Below are positions 50,939 through 55,913 of a DNA stretch of 55,913 nucleotides, piece by piece. The notes under the pieces are model-generated. The model saw nothing but the letters and a program-made list of their open reading frames with translations. It was not told the origin of the DNA and ran no database searches. The stretch covers positions 1-55,913 of the forward strand of contig DDWD01000137.1 of NCBI GenBank assembly GCA_002345825.1. Direction: 5' to 3'. The number at the start of each line of letters is the position of its first letter. The first letter of the stretch is position 1. The DNA comes from Bacteroidales bacterium UBA2295. GTDB lineage: Bacteria > Bacteroidota > Bacteroidia > Bacteroidales > Tenuifilaceae. The translations under genes and the position numbers were made by a program.

Positions 50939-51577
50939 TTACCAGACTAATGTTTTTGGATTGCAACACACCCAAACCACGTTAAAATAGTCCATATAAT
51001 GGTATTTGAGTTTGAAGTGCTGTACCGCGTTTCCAATTCTGACACTAGCTTCAAGATTGCCATCATCAGCAAGTGTGTTAATGCGTTTAACCTCCATGTC
51101 GGAACCGCCAAGGCCACTCATACCGGGCAGTTTGTATATGGCTTCCTTTGCACTCCAAATCAAGGCGAGCCTTCTATTGTCGTCCATTTCGACCCACTTT
51201 TTTTCATTTTCAGTAAGATATTTATCTTTTACCTGAACAAAGGGCCGAGCAAAAGACTCAATATCAATCCCTACGTAATATTTTTCGCTCATGATAACGG
51301 CTACGAAAGGGTAGGAGTGGGTTATGGAGATATGCGATCGAGAATGAGCTAAAAATGGACGGCGAGTAGGGTGATACATAACGTGGCCCTCGTATCCAAA
51401 CTCCCTTAAAAGCGATCGAGCGGCTAACCACTCAAGTCTTCGCCGTTCATTGGTTATGCGTGCTAGCCCAGGAAAGTACTCGCCCCCAACCTTCAGTTTC
51501 AATGTCTCTTCGTCTTCCTCAACTCGCCAAATGCCAAGGATAAAGTCTTCTGTTCTATGCAAGTGCTTAATAGCCAT
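50939..51577 (-). CDS. 4'-phosphopantetheinyl transferase (Sfp type)
   Basis: It transfers the phosphopantetheine arm from CoA to carrier proteins. The catalytic motifs are VGIDIES (metal Asp) and WSAKEAIYKLPGMSG (Glu and Lys). The N-terminal LAARSLL-type helix and the HISITHSYP segment complete the pattern. Length 212 is right for the Sfp type. No polyketide or peptide synthetase is in the window, so a fatty-acid or pigment carrier protein is the likely target. Its spacing of 7 bases from gldD and 4 bases from the next gene shows a shared transcript. Confidence 0.9.
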   Translation of the reverse strand: MAIKHLHRTEDFILGIWRVEEDEETLKLKVGGEYFPGLARITNERRRLEWLAARSLLREFGYEGHVMYHPTRRPFLAHSRSHISITHSYPFVAVIMSEKYYVGIDIESFARPFVQVKDKYLTENEKKWVEMDDNRRLALIWSAKEAIYKLPGMSGLGGSDMEVKRINTLADDGNLEASVRIGNAVQHFKLKYHYMDYFNVVWVCCNPKTLVW

Positions 51578-51584
51578 ATAATTT

Positions 51585-52172
51585 TTATTTCTGCTGGTTC
51601 CATTCCAGGGTTTCCATGATGTGTACCATATCTTTCCCCAAAAAGTCGATGGCTGGCAAAAGGGAATCCTTGTTGGGATTGACAGAGAAGTATAGGGCTC
51701 CTCTCAAGAAATGATTAACCGAATCGGTGGCGTAGAACTGCCATGAGCTTGCCGTATTCCCTTTCATATTGTATAGCATACCGTAAACCCGTTTCTCGGG
51801 ATTAGCGAAGAATTTTTCGCTTATGGCCTCGGCTTTTAGTGAATGCTTATAAGCCAGTGTTCGTGAGTCTTCAGTTAGCGAATCGAGTCGATTTTGAGCA
51901 TCTTTATAGCTAATGTGAATTCGTGCTTTATAATCCGGGAAATCAACGTTAACCCAGTAATCCTCACTGATGCTTGAATTGTCTTCAACCAGTTTGCCGT
52001 AGGTTGGGTAGTAAAACCGGTATGGGTAATGTGCCGAATCTAAAAGTTGATATTCCTTTTCTGGGAAATCGATTCGGAAGTACCCTCTTGGTTTTGGTGT
52101 TGAACCTCCGCCACAGGCTTGCGCAATAATTGCCAGAAATGCAATTAGGATTATGGATTTTCTATTGCTCAT
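51585..52172 (-). CDS. gldD: Gliding motility lipoprotein GldD
   Basis: GldD is required for gliding and type IX secretion in flavobacteria. A lipoprotein signal ends in IIAQAC, followed by GGGSTPKPRGYFRIDFPEKE, the family start. HYPYRFYYPTYGKLV and the C-terminal DFLGKDMVHIMETLEW complete it. The frame is open to a TTG at 52193, but ATG 52172 begins at the signal peptide; it overlaps the end of gldE by 11 bases, so the two are translationally coupled. Confidence 0.92.
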   Translation of the reverse strand: MSNRKSIILIAFLAIIAQACGGGSTPKPRGYFRIDFPEKEYQLLDSAHYPYRFYYPTYGKLVEDNSSISEDYWVNVDFPDYKARIHISYKDAQNRLDSLTEDSRTLAYKHSLKAEAISEKFFANPEKRVYGMLYNMKGNTASSWQFYATDSVNHFLRGALYFSVNPNKDSLLPAIDFLGKDMVHIMETLEWNQQK

Positions 52173-53502
52173 CTTTTTCGGTTTGCTTTGCAATGGTCAC
52201 CTTAATTCTTCGAATTCGTTTGTTGTCAACCGAATCGATGGTGAATTTGAAAAACTTATGGGTTATCGTATCGTGCTTGTTGGGTAAATAGCCCATTATC
52301 TCAAGGATTACGCCGGCCAGGGTTTCTGCTTCGCCTCTAACATCGTCAAAAATTGAATCGCTAACATTCATCACCTTGGCAAAATCGTTAAGCAATATTT
52401 TGCCCTCAAACAGGTAGTTGTTATCATCTATTTTTGTGTAGAGCGAAATCTCTTCGTCCGACTCGTCCGATATTTCGCCTACAATCTCCTCCAGGATATC
52501 CTCAAGCGAAACAATTCCGCATGTTCCACCATATTCATCAACCACTATGGCCAGGTGTATGCGGCTGGCTTGAAATTCTGAGAGTAGCACATTTATTTTT
52601 TTGCTCTCGGGGATAAAATACGCCTCCCTTAGCAATTGCTGCCAGTTAAAATCGTCGGGTTCGTTTATGTATGGTAACAGATCCTTTACGTATAGTACGC
52701 CTCTTACCTCATCAAATGAGTGCTCGTATACTGGGATTCGGCTGTAACCCGATTCAACCACAACTGATTTTAGCTTGTTGAAGCCTGTTGTTATATCCAA
52801 AGCAACCACGTCGAGTCGCGGTTTCATTATTTCTCTAACCTCGGTATGTCCAAAGGTCACAATGCCCTTAAGTATCTTTTTCTCCTCGGGGTGCTGCCCC
52901 GATGTAATATCCAGAGCATCGCTCAGCTCATCAATGGAGATATTTCTTTTTTGAGAAAATCTTTTGCTCATTTGCGCTGTAGAGGAAACCAGCAGGTAGT
53001 TGAAAGGTTTGAACACCTTGGTAATGATTAGTAGGGGGTATGCCATGAATCGTGAAAACGAAAGGGCCTTGCTGGTGGCTAATATTTTGGGAATAATCTC
53101 GCCAAAAAGCAGTAGGATAAAGGTGATAATAAACACCTGAACAACAAACCCGATTACGGGCGATTGGCTAAAATCAACTATGGTATTAGTGATATAAGTT
53201 GAAAGAATTACAATGCCTACATTGATAAAGTTGTTGGCAATCAGAATTGATGCCAGCAGATGTTCAGGCTCCTCTATCAGCTGCTGAACAACTATGTTGG
53301 TTTTGCTGGGGTTGTCCTGTAGGTACTTTAAATTGACGGGGCTTAATGAGAAAAAAGCAGATTCGGATCCCGACACCAAGCTAGATAAAACTAGCAGCAC
53401 CACAAGCACTACAAATCCCAGTATTATTCCCCAAGTAATAGGGTAAAACGAAATGTCTGCCAAGGTTAACACATTGGCAATAAGATAATCGCCTGGTTCC
53501 AA
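52162..53502 (-). CDS. gldE: Gliding motility protein GldE (CNNM/CBS/CorC-HlyC family)
   Basis: GldE works with GldD; both are linked to gliding and type IX secretion, and the protein belongs to the CorC/HlyC membrane family, some members of which transport metals. The order is a CNNM membrane domain with three to four helices (about 15-190, with SGSESAFFSLSPVNL), two CBS motifs (about 210-340, with IVVDEYGGTCGIVSLEDI) and a CorC_HlyC domain (about 355-446). The start is a TTG at 53502; no ATG is available because a stop lies 18 bases upstream. It overlaps gldD and lies after ssb. Confidence 0.92.
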   Translation of the reverse strand: MEPGDYLIANVLTLADISFYPITWGIILGFVVLVVLLVLSSLVSGSESAFFSLSPVNLKYLQDNPSKTNIVVQQLIEEPEHLLASILIANNFINVGIVILSTYITNTIVDFSQSPVIGFVVQVFIITFILLLFGEIIPKILATSKALSFSRFMAYPLLIITKVFKPFNYLLVSSTAQMSKRFSQKRNISIDELSDALDITSGQHPEEKKILKGIVTFGHTEVREIMKPRLDVVALDITTGFNKLKSVVVESGYSRIPVYEHSFDEVRGVLYVKDLLPYINEPDDFNWQQLLREAYFIPESKKINVLLSEFQASRIHLAIVVDEYGGTCGIVSLEDILEEIVGEISDESDEEISLYTKIDDNNYLFEGKILLNDFAKVMNVSDSIFDDVRGEAETLAGVILEIMGYLPNKHDTITHKFFKFTIDSVDNKRIRRIKVTIAKQTEKDEQ

Positions 53503-53542
53503 AATATTGTTTTTTTGTTAATACTACACCTTTGCTAAAACG

Positions 53543-53977
53543 CTAGAAAGGCAGATCGTCCTCAGGCTCAGGCATTGGTGGCTCAGACTTGTCTTCAAAT
53601 TTGGGCGTATTTGTGTTTTGTGTGTCCTGAGTCCCTGATTCGCCTGTTGATGGCCCTAAGAACCTAAATGTATTGCAGTACACCTCGGTGAAGTATTTTT
53701 TCACACCGGTTTCTTTATCTTCGTATGTGTTGGTGCGAAGTTTCCCCTCAATGTACAGTAGTTTTCCTGTTTTCACATACTTTTCCACAATCTCTGCCTG
53801 ATTACGCCAAACCACAATATTATGCCATTCGGTTTGAGTAACCCTTTGACCGCTTTTGTCGGTGTAGGTTTCGTTGGTGGCCAACGGAAAACGTGCCACG
53901 GCAATGCCTCCTTCGAGGTGTCTTACTTCAGGATCTTTCCCTACATTGCCCACTAGAATTACTTTGTTTACACTCAT
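53543..53977 (-). CDS. ssb: Single-stranded DNA-binding protein
   Basis: SSB coats single-stranded DNA through an OB fold and recruits repair proteins by its acidic tail. The fold covers residues 1-105 (VNKVILVGNVGKDPEVRH to the GKLLYIEGKLR strand). The tail is Gln/Asn/Thr-rich and ends in PEPEDDLPF, the usual DDxPF tip. I use ATG 53977, not the TTG at 53983. TATATTTG at 54016-54023 on the minus strand is the likely -7 box. The gene lies after mutY and before gldE, a gene order I know from other Bacteroidota. Confidence 0.95.
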   Translation of the reverse strand: MSVNKVILVGNVGKDPEVRHLEGGIAVARFPLATNETYTDKSGQRVTQTEWHNIVVWRNQAEIVEKYVKTGKLLYIEGKLRTNTYEDKETGVKKYFTEVYCNTFRFLGPSTGESGTQDTQNTNTPKFEDKSEPPMPEPEDDLPF

Positions 53978-54015
53978 AGTCAAATTATTTTAGGGTTTAT
54001 AACAACTACAACATA

Positions 54016-54023
54016 CAAATATA
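54016..54023 (-). promoter_or_regulatory. -7 box of ssb (and possibly gldE-gldD)
   Basis: On the minus strand TATATTTG matches TAnnTTTG exactly, about 40 bases before the ssb start. The -33 element is not convincing. Confidence 0.4.
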
Positions 54024-54159
54024 AGCATTACAATTAAAACATTGTATGTCAAAAATCAAAATGCCACTTGGTGCACAGTGTCAAAGGTATAACGATTAGA
54101 ACCGTGATGGCAATATATCGGTATACTTGTAATGGGCTAGTCTGAGAATATCAAAACTA

Positions 54160-55245
54160 TCATTTTTTATCATGTGTCGATAGGAAATACTTAGTCGCTG
54201 GTTCAGCAGCCAGGAAGTTATCGATAAGCTTTGGGGTGGAGTAGTTATCAATCTCCGTAGTAGGTACCATAGTGCACTCGCTGGTAAGCTTTGGTGGAAT
54301 GCTATCAATTTTAACAATTACAAAACGTGTATGCAGAGTTTGGTGGCTAAGGAGGTGTTTGAACTCATCGGAAATGTAGTTTATGGTAACCTTTTCGCAG
54401 CCAAACCATTCGTTCCACTGATCATTTTTATGCAGCTCGATTGGTTCTACTTCTTTGTCGGTTTCAATAAGCGGAAATTCGTAGAGCGAGTGCCAAATAT
54501 CTTTCGATTGACGTTTGTATATAAAGGTATAGTACCCGTATCGTATTAGCAGGTAAGTGAAGTACCTATGGCGGGGAACAAGTTTTTTTCCCTTTACCGG
54601 AAGCGAGTCAATCATATTGTTTCGGTAGGCATAGCAATACTGTTGGAATGGACAATCGCCACATTTTGGGCTTTTGGGCACACACTGAAGAGCCCCAAAG
54701 TCAAGTAGCGCCTGGTTAAAAGTGTCGGGCGATTTTTTATCCATCAAATCGGTGACGATTTGAAAGAACTCCCGTTTTCCTTGAGCCGAAGTGGGTAAAC
54801 TGAAAACTCCAAAAATACGTGCAATAATTCGGTATACATTCCCGTCGATTGCTGGCACCGCTTTTTTAAAAGCAAACGATGCAATTGCTCCGGCTGAGTA
54901 TGCTCCAATACCCTTTATCTTAATCAATTCGTTGTACTCTTCTGGAATATTTCCATCATGCTGGTTTACTATAAGTTTGGCTGCTTTATGCAGATTTCGA
55001 GCACGCGTATAGTAACCCAATCCTTGCCACACTTTCAACACGCTATCCTCATGCGCTGCGGCTAAAGCGGTTATAGTAGGAAATGATTTTATAAATTGCT
55101 GATAGTAAGACAATCCCTGCGCAACACGGGTCTGCTGTAATATTACTTCCGATACCCATATATAATAGGGATTCTTGGTATGGCGCCATGGCAAATCGCG
55201 CCGATTTTCCAGATACCAACTTACCAGGATGCTTTTAAAATCCAT
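54160..55245 (-). CDS. mutY: Adenine DNA glycosylase MutY
   Basis: MutY removes A paired with 8-oxoguanine. The helix-hairpin-helix/GPD core is visible: WVSEVILQQTRVAQGLSYY (catalytic Glu), LIKIKGIGAYSAGAIASFAF and AVPAIDGNVYRII (catalytic Asp). The iron-sulfur loop is CVPKSPKCGDCPFQQYC (spacing 6-2-5). Residues 225-345 form the NUDIX-like 8-oxoG recognition domain. Length 361 is normal. The start at 55245 lies 30 bases after its promoter. Confidence 0.95.
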   Translation of the reverse strand: MDFKSILVSWYLENRRDLPWRHTKNPYYIWVSEVILQQTRVAQGLSYYQQFIKSFPTITALAAAHEDSVLKVWQGLGYYTRARNLHKAAKLIVNQHDGNIPEEYNELIKIKGIGAYSAGAIASFAFKKAVPAIDGNVYRIIARIFGVFSLPTSAQGKREFFQIVTDLMDKKSPDTFNQALLDFGALQCVPKSPKCGDCPFQQYCYAYRNNMIDSLPVKGKKLVPRHRYFTYLLIRYGYYTFIYKRQSKDIWHSLYEFPLIETDKEVEPIELHKNDQWNEWFGCEKVTINYISDEFKHLLSHQTLHTRFVIVKIDSIPPKLTSECTMVPTTEIDNYSTPKLIDNFLAAEPATKYFLSTHDKK

Positions 55246-55275
55246 TAAATCAATTATTAATGACTGTTATTTCTG

Positions 55276-55307
55276 CAAAAATAGTTGTAAAGTTTTTTAT
55301 TTATCAA
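55276..55307 (-). promoter_or_regulatory. Promoter of mutY
   Basis: On the minus strand TTG (55305-55307), a 21-base spacer and a perfect TATTTTTG (55276-55283) are present. It lies back to back with the HU promoter, only 35 bases away. Confidence 0.6.
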
Positions 55308-55318
55308 TTTAAAAGACT

Positions 55319-55326
55319 TATATTTG
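55319..55326 (+). promoter_or_regulatory. -7 box of the HU gene
   Basis: TATATTTG is a perfect TAnnTTTG, 56 bases before the start codon. The upstream TTG is too far away to be a normal -33 element. Confidence 0.45.
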
Positions 55327-55381
55327 CAGTCCGATTTGAGATTTCTAACCTTAATTTATTGATAATTAAAGATTTTTTAAA

Positions 55382-55666
55382 ATGACAAAAGCAGATATCG
55401 TAAACGAGATTTCCAAGAATACTGGGATCGAAAAGGTAACTGTTCAGAAGACAGTTGAAGCCTTTATGGAGACAGTTAAGGACTCTCTAGTAAAGGAAAA
55501 GAATGTTTACCTGAGAGGTTTTGGTAGCTTTATCGTTAAGAAACGTGCGCAGAAAACTGCCCGTAATATTTCAAAAAACACTACCATAATTATACCCGAG
55601 CACTTCATCCCTGCATTTAAGCCAGCAAAAACTTTTGTGAACAAGGTGAAGTCTCACGTTAAGTAA
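55382..55666 (+). CDS. HU-family DNA-binding protein
   Basis: HU bends and packs DNA. The 94 residues fit the family: MTKADIVNEISKNTGIEKVT at the start, VYLRGFGSFIVKKRAQKTAR with the saddle, then NTTIIIPEHFIPAFKPAKTF. The beta-arm has the usual Arg and Ile but no Pro of the RNP type. It is divergent from mutY and is followed 29 bases later by a tiny basic gene, with which it probably shares a transcript. Confidence 0.95.
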   Translation: MTKADIVNEISKNTGIEKVTVQKTVEAFMETVKDSLVKEKNVYLRGFGSFIVKKRAQKTARNISKNTTIIIPEHFIPAFKPAKTFVNKVKSHVK

Positions 55667-55695
55667 TTTTTTTATCAACCTAAGATCATAAAATC

Positions 55696-55788
55696 ATGCC
55701 AAGCGGAAAGAAGAGAAAGAGGCATAAGATGGCAACACACAAGCGGAAAAAACGCTTGCGCAAAAACCGTCATAAGAAGAAGAAATAG
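55696..55788 (+). CDS. Very basic 30-residue protein, possibly ribosome-associated
   Basis: The frame starts ATG at 55696 and stops TAG at 55786-55788. Of 30 residues, 21 are Lys, Arg or His, and there is no acidic residue; it begins MPSGKKRKRHK and ends in KNRHKKKK. A leader CAACCTAA lies about 20 bases before the start. I recall the same short basic product next to HU in other Bacteroidota, which suggests real selection. Size and charge fit a small ribosomal or RNA-binding protein, but no function is known to me. Confidence 0.7.
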   Translation: MPSGKKRKRHKMATHKRKKRLRKNRHKKKK

Positions 55789-55799
55789 TGCTTTGCAAC

Positions 55800-55807
55800 T
55801 ATTTTTG
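55800..55807 (+). promoter_or_regulatory. -7 box of the next gene beyond the window
   Basis: TATTTTTG matches TAnnTTTG exactly, just after the stop of the 30-residue gene. Transcription would begin near 55814, so the hairpin at 55829 would lie in the leader. Confidence 0.35.
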
Positions 55808-55828
55808 CGAGCCTATCTAACCTAATAT

Positions 55829-55862
55829 CCAACCTAAGGAGTCATAGCGCTCTTTAGGTTGG
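55829..55862 (+). terminator. Hairpin: terminator or leader element
   Basis: A 13-bp stem with one G-T pair (CCAACCTAAGGAG / CTCTTTAGGTTGG) has an 8-base loop and is followed by TATTGTTTATT. It could end the HU transcript or regulate the next gene, probably an RNase E/G gene by known gene order. Confidence 0.55.
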
Positions 55863-55913
55863 TATTGTTTATTACACCTTACCGAACACTCAAATATTTT
55901 TCACAGTGAATAC

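Noticed and set aside
1..55913. CRISPR array, prophage, rRNA operon or origin
   Set aside because: I saw no regularly spaced direct repeats, no phage structural or integrase genes, no rRNA signature and no DnaA-box cluster.

Overview
This window is chromosomal DNA from a member of the Bacteroidota, most likely order Bacteroidales. The evidence is gliding-type genes gldD and gldE, a TonB receptor paired with a DUF5689-type lipoprotein, a Bacteroidota-style ExbB/ExbD operon, A-rich leaders without Shine-Dalgarno sequences, and repeated promoters of the form TTG/TTTG-N19-21-TAnnTTTG. No database search was possible. Family names rest on motifs I recognise, and genus is not assigned.

Layout. 1-6.2 kb: housekeeping genes (an EPSP-synthase-like protein with several altered active-site residues, proline dehydrogenase, a small membrane protein, DprA, TatD, asparaginase), then tRNA-Ser(GGA). 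6.4-8.8 kb: ExbB, a four-helix membrane protein and two ExbD proteins, an energy-transducing inner-membrane complex. 8.9-10.3 kb: an alkaline phosphatase lipoprotein. 10.8-17.1 kb: six consecutive exported proteins of poorly known function (outer-membrane-barrel-like, DUF6175-like and LPP20-like), the best candidate here for an undescribed envelope system. 17.2-17.4 kb: a 240-bp MITE-like element. 17.6-23.1 kb: lipoprotein and TonB receptor, with a divergent exported nuclease/phosphatase, possibly a nucleic-acid or organophosphate scavenging unit.

23.4-28.9 kb: a sigma-54 activator without a sensor domain, LptE-like, TPR-like, SecG, then groES-groEL. A near-consensus -24/-12 sigma-54 promoter lies just before groES, which suggests that the chaperonin is under sigma-54 control in this organism. 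28.9-33.7 kb: a radical SAM/SPASM protein, an exported DUF4412-like protein behind a 142-bp palindromic element, a tRNA-Arg(CCG) preceded by a broken tRNA-Arg copy that carries a 27-nt palindrome, a SiaC-like protein and a U32 peptidase-family protein.

33.9-45.9 kb: a signalling island with a seven-PAS cytosolic histidine kinase and its PAS/LuxR response regulator, a chemoreceptor with a zinc-binding CZB-type domain, two stand-alone receiver proteins, two intact bacteriohemerythrins, a chemoreceptor-hemerythrin fusion and a hemerythrin gene broken by one stop codon. Together these look like an oxygen/redox-sensing set. No CheA or CheW is present in the window.

46-55.9 kb: TPR protein, tadA, aspS, a lysine-rich DNA-binding-like protein, then the minus-strand cluster mutY, ssb, gldE, gldD, phosphopantetheinyl transferase and a PcrB/GGGP-synthase-like protein. 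Divergently on the right are HU and a 30-residue very basic protein, followed by a leader hairpin that probably belongs to the next gene outside the window.
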